NCBI RefSeq assembly: GCF_018130695.1
Contig: NZ_JAFCJX010000011.1
Location: 1-64,000, forward strand
DNA from: Bradyrhizobium jicamae
Lineage (GTDB): Bacteria > Pseudomonadota > Alphaproteobacteria > Rhizobiales > Xanthobacteraceae
Reading direction: 5' to 3'
Length of the DNA stretch: 64,000 nt
Part shown: piece by piece, positions 17,528-25,355 of the stretch
Layout of the letters: each line of letters begins with the position of its first letter
How positions within the stretch are numbered: position 1 is the first letter of the stretch
Translations under genes and position numbers: made by a program
Notes under the pieces: generated by a model
What the model was told of the DNA's origin: nothing
The model's database searches: none
Seen by the model: the letters and a program-made list of their open reading frames with translations, nothing else

Positions 17528-19222
17528 ATGCTTGCCTGGCTTGAGCAATTTCTGGTTCGCTATCCCGAACTCACGCTGTTCCTTGTGATCGCCGCGGGCT
17601 ACGGGATCGGCAACATCAAGATCGGCACCTTCAGCCTCGGCCCGGTCGCCGGCGCTCTCTTTGCAGGCCTGTTCATCGGCTGGCTCGCGCCCGTGCCTGT
17701 CGCAGGCATGACGAAATCCTTTCTGTTCCTGCTGTTCCTGTTCGGGATCGGCTACTCGGTCGGTCCGCAATTCATGCAAGCCCTGAAGCGCGACGGGCTG
17801 AAGCCCATGCTGCTGGCCGTCGTCGTGTGCATCACCGGTCTCGCTACCTCGATCGTCATGGCCAAGGTGCTGGGATTGGACGCAGGATTTGCGGCCGGGC
17901 TGATGTCGGGCGCCCTGAGCCAGAGTGCCGCCATTGGAACGGCGACGGACGCGGCAAACGGTTTGGCCCTGCCCGAAGCGGAGCGTGGATCGATCGTCGC
18001 CCACATCGCCGTGGCTCATGCGGTCTGCTACATTTTCGGCTATGCCGGCGTGATCATCTTCAGCACCATGATCGCGCCGGCGCTCCTCAGGATCGACCTC
18101 AGAACGGAAGCGCTCAGGCTGGAACAGAGTTTGGGCATGAGCCGCACGAGGCCCGGTCTGGCATCGGCCCTGCGGAAATTCGAATTGCGCGCCTATCGAG
18201 TGGCCGAAGATTCTCCGCTGTGCGGACTGACCGTGGCCGCCGCAGAGGCCCGCTTTCCCGAGCATCGGCTGTTCCTGCACAGGATTCGGCGCCGGGAGCG
18301 CATTCTCGAGGCGGATCCCGCCATGACGATCGCGGGAGGCGACGTCATTGCGCTCTCCGGGCCGCGCGAAGCGATCGTTGAACTGACGAGATCCCGTGCC
18401 AACGAGATCGACGACAAGGAGCTTCTCGACGTACCTCTCTTGGCCGCGGACGTCCTGCTGATGCGTGCAGAGCTTGCCGGCGCAAGTCTCGCGGTCATAT
18501 CAGGAAAGGACTGGGCTCGCGGTGTCTACCTGCGATCGATCAGCCGCGGCGGTCAGGAGATCCCTGTGGCAGACGGGATCACCCTGCAGCGTGGAGATTT
18601 GCTTCGCATCATTGGTCCGGAGACGCTCGCGCAGAACGCGGCCGAAAGGATCGGAGCGGTCGTCGCTCCGGACGCGAGCATCGATTATTTCGTTCTGGGT
18701 CTCGCGATTTTCCTGGGTGGCGTCGTCGGCGTCCTCATGACCGTGTCCGTCGGACACGTCACGCTGTCGCTGAGTACGAGCGTAGGGACGCTGCTGGCGG
18801 GCCTTCTCGTCGGACATCTCCGAACCCATTTTCCGCTGTTCGGGCGGATCCCCGGGGGCGCCGTCGCCCTCATGACGTCGCTTGGCCTGTCCGCCTTCGT
18901 CGGACTCACCGGCATCGAGGCGGGCCCGGTCTTCCTCTCGGCTTTGAGAGAGGTCGGTGTCGCGCTGCTGTACGGCGGCGTGGTGGTGACCCTTCTGCCG
19001 CAGATCGTTGGTTTGCTCGTCGGCCATTTCGGCCTTCGGATGCATCCCATCCTCCTGCTCGGCGCCCTCGCCGGCGCTCAAACCGCAACGGCGTCGATGG
19101 CGGCAGTCCAGGAACGCTCAGGCAGTCCCGTCGCGGTGCTCGGCTACACTCCGGCCTATCCGGTTGCGAACATCCTGCTGACGACCTGGGGCGCGCTCAT
19201 GATCCTGGTGTTTGCGGCCTGA
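17528..19222 (+). CDS. AspT-like antiporter (AAE transporter family)
   Basis: This 564-residue protein has two membrane halves of about five segments each around a central cytoplasmic region. That region carries two RCK_C (TrkA C-terminal) domains at about residues 210-290 and 300-375. The layout is that of aspartate:alanine exchangers. Conserved half-repeat motifs are GLMSGALSQSAAIGTATDAAN in the first half and LLGALAGAQTATASMAA in the second. Substrate cannot be named; AspT-like proteins exchange amino acids or dicarboxylates. No aspartate decarboxylase or aminotransferase is beside it, which is unusual for a true AspT. GGAGGGGG precedes the ATG at 17528; the open frame reaches 17423 without a better start. 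Confidence 0.83.
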   Translation: MLAWLEQFLVRYPELTLFLVIAAGYGIGNIKIGTFSLGPVAGALFAGLFIGWLAPVPVAGMTKSFLFLLFLFGIGYSVGPQFMQALKRDGLKPMLLAVVVCITGLATSIVMAKVLGLDAGFAAGLMSGALSQSAAIGTATDAANGLALPEAERGSIVAHIAVAHAVCYIFGYAGVIIFSTMIAPALLRIDLRTEALRLEQSLGMSRTRPGLASALRKFELRAYRVAEDSPLCGLTVAAAEARFPEHRLFLHRIRRRERILEADPAMTIAGGDVIALSGPREAIVELTRSRANEIDDKELLDVPLLAADVLLMRAELAGASLAVISGKDWARGVYLRSISRGGQEIPVADGITLQRGDLLRIIGPETLAQNAAERIGAVVAPDASIDYFVLGLAIFLGGVVGVLMTVSVGHVTLSLSTSVGTLLAGLLVGHLRTHFPLFGRIPGGAVALMTSLGLSAFVGLTGIEAGPVFLSALREVGVALLYGGVVVTLLPQIVGLLVGHFGLRMHPILLLGALAGAQTATASMAAVQERSGSPVAVLGYTPAYPVANILLTTWGALMILVFAA

Positions 19223-19229
19223 GCGCTGT

Positions 19230-19440
19230 CGACCCGGTCGTACTTCGCCAAGTTTCAAGATTTGATATATGAGGCAATACGGCTCGACTGGACGATCGCC
19301 TCACCCAGTTCGATAAATCCAGCGAGGTCGTGAGGCGCCGGAGGTAAGCCGCCAGCGCCGCGTTCGTGACGATCGAAATCTCCGTCAAGCACCTCGGTGC
19401 CCAGACCATTACCCGCCACGCGAATGACGAAGAGATCGTT
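19230..19440 (-). pseudogene. beta-carbonic anhydrase remnant with internal deletion
   Basis: Directly after the stop of the 19446 gene, the minus strand reads NDLFVIRVAGNGLGTEVL, the conserved zinc-region strand of beta-carbonic anhydrases. One frame over it continues TEISIVTNAALAAYLRRLT, which resembles a helix from the C-terminal part of the same family. The roughly 100 residues that belong between them are gone and neither frame has a start codon. I read it as a gene with an internal deletion and lost ends. The match rests on motif memory, not on a search. Confidence 0.5.
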
Positions 19441-19445
19441 TGGCC

Positions 19446-20216
19446 CTAGTCAGGGATAACCGGCATGCCGGCCACCAGATCAACCATGGGTCGCACGTCC
19501 TCCTTCAGGAATCCGGCGCGTGGGGAATCCAGATCAATGATGAGAAATATGACGGCACTGACCAGCGTTGCTGTGGTGAGGCTAGGCCAGCGAGACCGAA
19601 GCGGGTCCAGCCTGTTCGCGTAGCCTGCAAATCCGCAGGAAATGGCGCAAATCGCAAACAGCGCGGCCATTATTTCTTCCGGAATCTGGTTTCGCAGTTC
19701 TGCAAGACGCTTCGCCTGGTTGTCGATCATCTCGTTGAGCGACTGGATAAAGAGCCCGGTGGGCACCATTTCCTTGTCATTGGCGGAAAGAGTCTTCGCA
19801 TGCTCCCATAACTTCTCCTGGATTTCGTTCGTACGAGCCAAAAGCACCGTCCGCGCTTTCTCGGACGTGGAAAGGGCCGTCCGCATCTCGGCATTTTCCC
19901 GAAGCAACTTCAGTGTCTCTGTCCGGGTGGGCTCTGGCAGCAAGCGCGCACGCAAGGCCGTGGTGCCTATCGCGTTGGCCAAATTGACTGTCGCTTCGCG
20001 TCGCGCGTCGAAACGCGTGAGCGCCATCAGAAAGCTAAAACCAACCATCAAGGCGACCATTCCGAGAAGCACTTGCTCCAGCGCGGCCAGATGGTTGCTG
20101 ACGCCTTTGCCCTCATTCCGCTTGCCAAGTTGCCATCCGATTTCGTGCGCCAAGAAGACAACGCCGACGCCACCAAGAAAAAGGAAGAGAAGGGGGAAGC
20201 CGTAAAGTTGTGCCAT
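19446..20216 (-). CDS. DUF4239-like inner membrane protein
   Basis: This 256-residue protein has two N-terminal membrane segments (YGFPLLFLFLGGVGVVFLA and QVLLGMVALMVGFSFLMAL), a soluble helical middle of about 110 residues and two more membrane segments (MAALFAICAISCGFAGYA and TATLVSAVIFLIIDL). It ends with the DLDSPRAGF block that matches the DxDxPxxG end of DUF4239. Function is unknown. It lies 63 bases after the 20280 gene on the same strand and probably shares its transcript. It is a distant paralogue of the protein at 5286. The start at 20216 is chosen over 20240 for the AAGG just before it. Confidence 0.72.
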   Translation of the reverse strand: MAQLYGFPLLFLFLGGVGVVFLAHEIGWQLGKRNEGKGVSNHLAALEQVLLGMVALMVGFSFLMALTRFDARREATVNLANAIGTTALRARLLPEPTRTETLKLLRENAEMRTALSTSEKARTVLLARTNEIQEKLWEHAKTLSANDKEMVPTGLFIQSLNEMIDNQAKRLAELRNQIPEEIMAALFAICAISCGFAGYANRLDPLRSRWPSLTTATLVSAVIFLIIDLDSPRAGFLKEDVRPMVDLVAGMPVIPD

Positions 20217-20279
20217 GGACCTTGGCCAATCGCTGCCCAACGCAGATGCTGCAGGTCTCCTGCGGGCCTCACGCGTGCG

Positions 20280-20777
20280 CTACGCGCTTCGGGACCCCTG
20301 CATGACACGCTTGACCACCATGGCCGCGATACCTGCGAGCACGGCCTTTGCCTGCGGGGACGCAAGCATGTCGAAGATCGGGTTCGACGGTTGTGCTTGC
20401 TCTTGAGGCTGGGCGTCGCCACCGCCGAGAATATCCCGGAGCTGACCGGGCTTCCCATGCAGATCGGTGAGCACCTCGCCCAGTTGCTTCGGTTCGGGCG
20501 CCACTTGTCTCGGTAGCGCCACGCCGCGCGCCATGGCGCGCTCCTGCAACATCTTCACGAACGCCGCCCGCTCCTCCGGCGAAAGCTTGCCCAACGCTTC
20601 TGTTGCTGCCTGCGCGTACTGGTCAGGCGGCACGGCGTGTGACACATCACCATACCGCTTGAGAACCTCTTGATCGGAGTAGCCCTGCGACGGGTCTCCC
20701 TGTTCGTATCGATCAATGAAGTCCCGGTACTCCCTCTGGCGTTGGCCACCACCCATTAGCTCGTCAAGGATACCCAT
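20280..20777 (-). CDS. conserved hypothetical protein (YidB-like plan)
   Basis: This 165-residue protein begins MGILDELMGGGQRQREYRDF. A DQEVLKRYGDVSHAVPPDQY segment and a helical LSPEERAAFVKMLQERA segment follow. The C-terminal part is an Ala-rich hydrophobic helix (SPQAKAVLAGIAAMVVKRV). The composition and the PEER-x3-F segment recall a family of short soluble proteins that occur in soil bacteria, but I cannot assign a function. GAGGGAGC lies before the ATG. A perfect palindrome of FixK type stands about 100 bases upstream. The 19446 gene follows in the same direction. Confidence 0.7.
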   Translation of the reverse strand: MGILDELMGGGQRQREYRDFIDRYEQGDPSQGYSDQEVLKRYGDVSHAVPPDQYAQAATEALGKLSPEERAAFVKMLQERAMARGVALPRQVAPEPKQLGEVLTDLHGKPGQLRDILGGGDAQPQEQAQPSNPIFDMLASPQAKAVLAGIAAMVVKRVMQGSRSA

Positions 20778-20874
20778 CTACAAGCTCCCTCATCGGCGTT
20801 GCGCACGGGGCTAAGATTGCAGTCGCTCCGAAAGTTGGTTGCTCTACCTCCAAGGTGAATCCGGGCGGAGAGTC

Positions 20875-20888
20875 TTGACCTAGGTCAA
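20875..20888. promoter_or_regulatory. FixK/FNR-type palindrome
   Basis: TTGACCTAGGTCAA is a perfect 14-bp palindrome fitting TTGA-N6-TCAA. It lies in the 151-base gap before the 20777 gene start and after the 20929 gene stop, so it probably serves the 20777-19446 transcription unit. It has C/G instead of T/A at the fifth positions, so binding may be weaker than at 16354. Confidence 0.5.
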
Positions 20889-20928
20889 AGCGCCATCACA
20901 GCCGCGCAAATTCATGTTCGCTCGTGAG

Positions 20929-21669
20929 TCAGACCGCGCGAACCTGTGCAAGCCGCTTCCTTGAGAAATCATCGTCCCAGCAGACGGCGGCTTCCCAAGC
21001 GGCCGAGGCCTGGGCTGCGATGTCATGCGCGGCGGCGTCGAGACCGCCGGCGTTGTGGGGCAGCGCGAGGTCGAGATCGGGGACGTCGACATGCGACTCG
21101 TCCCAGTCGATCAGCGCGACCCGATCGGCTGATATGCGGATGTTGCGCGGGTTGGGATCGCCGTGGACGACGCACCTCTCGCGTCCGACGAGCCGCGCCC
21201 ACGCGGCGCGGCATCGCGCAACGGCCTCTGGCGGCATTGCGCCGAGATTGATCCTCGTGCCGGTCTCGGCATGCAGCAGGTCGGTCGACGATCGCCAGCC
21301 CGGACGCTGCGGCCAGCCCTGCGTGATCAGATGCAGCTTGCGCAGCGTGTCGGCCACGCGACGCCAGTCGGCTTCCGTCTCGGGCGGCGTGCCCTCCAGA
21401 TATGTCATCACCATCAGGCCGTCCGCGAACAGCCGGCCGTCTGTCGTCGGGATCGGCACCGGCACGGTCAGGCCTGCACGGTCGAGGTGCTGGAGCAGCC
21501 CGGTCTCCCATGCGAGATCGGCGTCGCTCCTGCTACCCAGACGACCGACCGCAAGCTGCCCGTGGACGCGCACGCTCCACACGTCGTTGGCGACCCCGCC
21601 GGAGAGTCGTTCGATGCGAGTTGCATCGTCACCCCACTGCCCGAGCGACTCCCATCCGGCTTGCGGCAT
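20929..21669 (-). CDS. aminoglycoside phosphotransferase-fold kinase
   Basis: This 246-residue protein has the choline/aminoglycoside kinase fold. The catalytic loop is CVVHGDPNPRNIRI (Asp about residue 171), followed by the metal-binding LIDWDES. The N-terminal lobe carries LSGGVANDVWSV and a Lys-poor nucleotide strand (AVGRLGSR). Such enzymes phosphorylate small hydroxylated molecules; only some confer antibiotic resistance, and the substrate here is unknown. It is somewhat short because the C-terminal helices are trimmed. It has no close operon partner. Confidence 0.8.
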   Translation of the reverse strand: MPQAGWESLGQWGDDATRIERLSGGVANDVWSVRVHGQLAVGRLGSRSDADLAWETGLLQHLDRAGLTVPVPIPTTDGRLFADGLMVMTYLEGTPPETEADWRRVADTLRKLHLITQGWPQRPGWRSSTDLLHAETGTRINLGAMPPEAVARCRAAWARLVGRERCVVHGDPNPRNIRISADRVALIDWDESHVDVPDLDLALPHNAGGLDAAAHDIAAQASAAWEAAVCWDDDFSRKRLAQVRAV

Positions 21670-21800
21670 CAGGGGCGCTCTTCGTCGCGTTGGCAGGCAA
21701 AGGACATTTGGCGAATGTGGCTTATTAGACCTGAGATGTCACCTATGGCGCTGGGCCTGTTGAATATTCACGAAACGCCGGTGGCAGGGATCTAGCCCCC

Positions 21801-23138
21801 TCACCGCTCCGCGCGATACCCATCCGTCAGCGTCTTCAGGAACGCGATGATGTCGGCCTCGTCCTGCGCGGTCATCGCCGGCTGATCGCCCGCCTTGCGG
21901 TCGAAGGGCGGATCGGTGACGTCGACATTGGCGTGATATTTCGCGGGCAGATCGTCGTACTTCTGCACCGAGCCGTCGGCCGCGCGCGGAAACACCTTTT
22001 CCGGATTCGTGTCGCGGAAATTGTAGAAGTCGAGCACCTGCTCGAGGCTGCTAAAGACGCCGTTGTGGAAGAACGCGCGGCGCGTCGCGGTGTTGCGCAG
22101 GCTTGGCGTGACGAACATCCCGCAATATTGGGTCTGCTCGGCGATGTCGGTGCGGTGCGGGCCGCAGACCCCGAGGTCGAAATAACCGGGGTTACCGTTG
22201 CCGGCGAGCGCGGTATTGCGCGGGGCACCGAGCGCTTCGTATTGATGGTCGGTGAACAGCGGCGGCAGGCCGTCGAGGGTCGGCGCCGAGGTATGGCAGC
22301 CCGCGCAATTGGCCTTGTCGGGATCGTTGAACAATTTGAGGCCGCGCAACTCGCTCTCGGACAGCCGCGCCTTGCCTTCGAGCCAGTGGTCGTACTTGCT
22401 GGTGTAGGGATGGAAGCTGACATCCTCGATCTGATAGCGCGCGACGGCGAACATCGCCTCGGAGACCAGCAGGCCGGTATTGCCGAACACGCCAGGCCCG
22501 AACAGGTCGGTGAAGCGCGCGGCGTAAGGCGCCTTGCGCAACTTGTCGGCGACGATGTCGATGCTGCCGCCGTCCATCTCGTTGGGATCGAGCAGCGGAA
22601 ACAGCGCCTGCTCCTGCAGGGTCTCGGCCCGGCCATCCCAGAACAGGCCGCCCTGCGGCACGATGTTGGCCGCCGAGGCCGCGGATCCGCCGGCGGTCTT
22701 CGTGGCGCGCGCGGCCTGCTGGCCGACCGCGGCCATCTGCGCGAGATCGATGACGTGGTCGTCGTCACCCTTGTCCGGGCCGATGCTGAAGACCGGCTGG
22801 CGCTCCAGATAGGTCAGTGACGGCACGGCGCGCATGCCCTGCCGCGACAGCGTGGCGCCGCCGAGCATCACCGGCCCGTCATTGGGTGGGCCGTAGGCGT
22901 GGTCCGGGCTGTGGCAGGAGACGCAGGCGAGCTTGCCCGACGAGGACAGCGAGACGTCGTAGAAGATCTCCTTGCCGAGCAGCGCCATCGCCGACAGCGG
23001 CGCGACCGGCGGGCGCATCAGGCGAACCGGATTCGGATTGACGCCCACAGGCGTCGCCTCCGGCGCCTCGCCCGCAAAGCAGACGCCGGCCAGCAAGAGC
23101 AGGCCGGCGCCGAGGAGCCACACGATGCGGCTGTTCAT
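21801..23138 (-). CDS. di-haem cytochrome c peroxidase / MauG family protein
   Basis: This 445-residue periplasmic protein has a signal peptide of about 22 residues and two c-type haem motifs, CVSCH (about residue 72) and CAGCH (about residue 280). This is the arrangement of bacterial cytochrome c peroxidases and MauG. FWDGRAETLQEQALFPLLDPNEM is the characteristic calcium/haem-bridging region. It may reduce peroxide with electrons from cytochrome c or act as a MauG-like oxidant of a protein or small substrate. It follows a phosphoesterase gene by only 23 bases on the same strand, so the pair is an operon. Confidence 0.88.
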   Translation of the reverse strand: MNSRIVWLLGAGLLLLAGVCFAGEAPEATPVGVNPNPVRLMRPPVAPLSAMALLGKEIFYDVSLSSSGKLACVSCHSPDHAYGPPNDGPVMLGGATLSRQGMRAVPSLTYLERQPVFSIGPDKGDDDHVIDLAQMAAVGQQAARATKTAGGSAASAANIVPQGGLFWDGRAETLQEQALFPLLDPNEMDGGSIDIVADKLRKAPYAARFTDLFGPGVFGNTGLLVSEAMFAVARYQIEDVSFHPYTSKYDHWLEGKARLSESELRGLKLFNDPDKANCAGCHTSAPTLDGLPPLFTDHQYEALGAPRNTALAGNGNPGYFDLGVCGPHRTDIAEQTQYCGMFVTPSLRNTATRRAFFHNGVFSSLEQVLDFYNFRDTNPEKVFPRAADGSVQKYDDLPAKYHANVDVTDPPFDRKAGDQPAMTAQDEADIIAFLKTLTDGYRAER

Positions 23139-23161
23139 TGATCGTCCGTCGTTTCTTATAA

Positions 23162-24889
23162 TTATTGCGCCGGCGGGCTGGTCACGACCGTGCCGGACAC
23201 CGGATCGAGATACAGCGTGGCAGGCCGGACCTCGCGGCTATGGTCGTGATCGAAATCGAAGAGATCCATGATCGATCCGGCCTTTTCGTCGAACGCGCCG
23301 CCGCCGAGGCGCCGGTGCTGCAGCCAGTTGTCTTCGATGAAGGCCACCACGGAGGCCTGCGTCGTGTAGTTGTGGCTGACAAAGTTGGTCCTGGCGTAGG
23401 GCGAGACCAGGATCAGCGGAACGCGCGTTCCCGGACCGCAGCGGCCGTTCACCGGCTTGCCGGCAAGGCCGTCGGGCTGCTGCTGCTTGTCGGCGCCGCG
23501 GCCGCACAGGCCGGGACCGTTGACCTGATCGGCGGTCGGATCATAGGAGGCGGTCTTCGGCGCCATGTACTGGTGATCGTACCAGCCGTCGGAGTCGTCG
23601 TAAGTAATGATGATGGCGGTGTGGCGCCATTCCGGCTGCTGCTGGATGAAGTTGATCAGCGCGACGTTGCCGGCCTGCTCATCGAGCGGGTCGGAGTTGC
23701 CGGCGTGACCGTCCTGATAGGCCGGCATCTTGATGTAGGAGACGGCCGGGAAGTTGCCGGCCTTCACCGCGGCGTAGAAGTCCTGCAGATCGTAATTGTG
23801 GTTGGCCGGATCGAGCGCCGTTCCACCCACGACCTTGCTATGGCCGATCGCGGCGACCGAGCTCGGACGCGCATGGGTCGGGTTGGCCGTCGAGGCGTGA
23901 TACTGGAAGAAGGCGTGGTGCGGCACGTAGTCGACGATGGTGCTGTTGACGGTGCTCGAGAACGTGCTGCGCCCGCAGCCGGTGGTGCCGTTGGCGTTCT
24001 TGAGCGTCAGGTCGAAGCCGCCCATGAAGCTGCCCCAGCTGATGCGCTCGGCGGTGAGCAGGTCGCCGATGTTCTTGCCGCCCATCAGCATCGTGCTGGT
24101 CGTGCTGGAGCACGCGTCATGGCCGGGATCGGTGTCGCCGGTGAGCGTCAGGCCGCCCTGCCCGTCCGCAATCGATGACGTCGTGCCGATCACCGGCTGC
24201 ACGCCGTTGGTCTGGCCGGCGACCACCTCGAGCACGCCGGGCGTCGACGGACCGAACGTGTCGGTCCAGTTGTTGTCGCTCATGGCGAAGTGCTGCGCGT
24301 AATTCCACAGCGCGGTGACGGTGTTGCCGTCGAAATAGCCCATCACCTGGCCATTGGTGCCGAAAGCGCCGGTGGCGCCCGCCGTGCCGCGGCCGGTGTA
24401 CTTCGGAAAAAGGTCTTCCTTGCCGTTGTCGACGGCCTGCTGCTCGGGCGTATAGGAGTGGTTCTGCGAGCGCGTGTTGGCCTGGGTGCGATCGAGGCGG
24501 AACGGGTTCGACGCGTTGATCACCCCGTTGCTGTTGTTGGCGGGGTTGAGGTTCGGATTGTTGGTCAGCAAATTGTTGTTGGCGAGGTTGTTGACCTTCG
24601 GGGTATGCGGCCGCGGCACGAACGGGATCGATCCGGACGGATTGCCCGCGTTCGGATAGGTCGCGAAATAATGGTCGAAGGAGCGGTTCTCGTTGAAGAT
24701 CACCACGAGATGCTTGATCGGCGTCTCCGTGGGGATCTCATGCCCGCGGCGATGATCGTTGTCATGGCCCTGGTTGTCGTGATTGCCCTGGTTACCCTGA
24801 TTGTCCTGACCTGCGAAAACCGGAATGCTGCACGCAATCGCAGCCGCGACCGCAAGGACCGATGCGGTCGACAGAAGCTTCGTTTTCAT
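23162..24889 (-). CDS. secreted phosphoesterase (phospholipase C / acid phosphatase AcpA type)
   Basis: This 575-residue protein has a signal peptide of about 26 residues, a Gln/Asn/His/Asp-rich stretch of about 25 residues, and the phosphoesterase family start IKHLVVIFNENRSFDHYF, where Glu and Asn bind catalytic metal. ITYDDSDGWYDHQ and RVPLILVSPYAR are later conserved blocks. Relatives hydrolyse phospholipids or phosphomonoesters outside the cytoplasm. An Asn-rich insert (VNNLANNNLLTNNPNLN) is unusual. The ATG at 24889 heads the signal peptide; six codons upstream are in frame but not needed. It is first in a two-gene operon with the MauG-like protein. Confidence 0.85.
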   Translation of the reverse strand: MKTKLLSTASVLAVAAAIACSIPVFAGQDNQGNQGNHDNQGHDNDHRRGHEIPTETPIKHLVVIFNENRSFDHYFATYPNAGNPSGSIPFVPRPHTPKVNNLANNNLLTNNPNLNPANNSNGVINASNPFRLDRTQANTRSQNHSYTPEQQAVDNGKEDLFPKYTGRGTAGATGAFGTNGQVMGYFDGNTVTALWNYAQHFAMSDNNWTDTFGPSTPGVLEVVAGQTNGVQPVIGTTSSIADGQGGLTLTGDTDPGHDACSSTTSTMLMGGKNIGDLLTAERISWGSFMGGFDLTLKNANGTTGCGRSTFSSTVNSTIVDYVPHHAFFQYHASTANPTHARPSSVAAIGHSKVVGGTALDPANHNYDLQDFYAAVKAGNFPAVSYIKMPAYQDGHAGNSDPLDEQAGNVALINFIQQQPEWRHTAIIITYDDSDGWYDHQYMAPKTASYDPTADQVNGPGLCGRGADKQQQPDGLAGKPVNGRCGPGTRVPLILVSPYARTNFVSHNYTTQASVVAFIEDNWLQHRRLGGGAFDEKAGSIMDLFDFDHDHSREVRPATLYLDPVSGTVVTSPPAQ

Positions 24890-24907
24890 TGTTGCCCCAC
24901 TGTTCAA

Positions 24908-25355
24908 TGTAAAAGCCGGGACACACTTATTCGTCGTCCGTGACAGCCCTGTGTCAGTTTGACGCAGCAGGGATCATCGACGGATTTTTGGTGTGGGCGC
25001 CTCCGATTCACACTCGGAATCGGCAAAAGAGCCACGCCTCACAACGACCTGCGGTTGCAGCGACTGCCTGATCGTCACGGCTTTCCGTTCCGCGGACCGC
25101 GACAGGAAAGTTCGCAAGTGTGGGCCAGTTCATAGAATCGAGGGCGCGGGAACAGCAGAGTTGACTGGCGACATCGATGCGCAGCTGGCGAGGGCACTGC
25201 GAGCGTAGAGGCTGCGGCAAAACCCCATCATCCAGCGGCGGAAAACCAGCGATAGTGTGGGCAGAATTACATCTTCCGAACGAAACACGTATTAGTTGTA
25301 ATTTCAGGCTTGAGCGCGACGACGGTTCGACGGCTTGCCACCAGGGAGAGTGAAC
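24908..25355. other. 450-base intergenic region before the peroxidase-P450 fusion gene
   Basis: No gene is supported. The stretch separates the divergent phosphoesterase operon and the large fusion gene, so it should hold both promoters. Seven-base arms AATTACA (25265-25271) and TGTAATT (25297-25303) form an inverted repeat about 55 bases before the fusion start and could be an operator. An open frame at 24993-25208 has no ribosome site and no family likeness. Confidence 0.4.

Noticed and set aside
24993-25208. 71-codon plus-strand frame in the gap before the fusion gene
   Set aside because: No ribosome site, signal peptide or family likeness.
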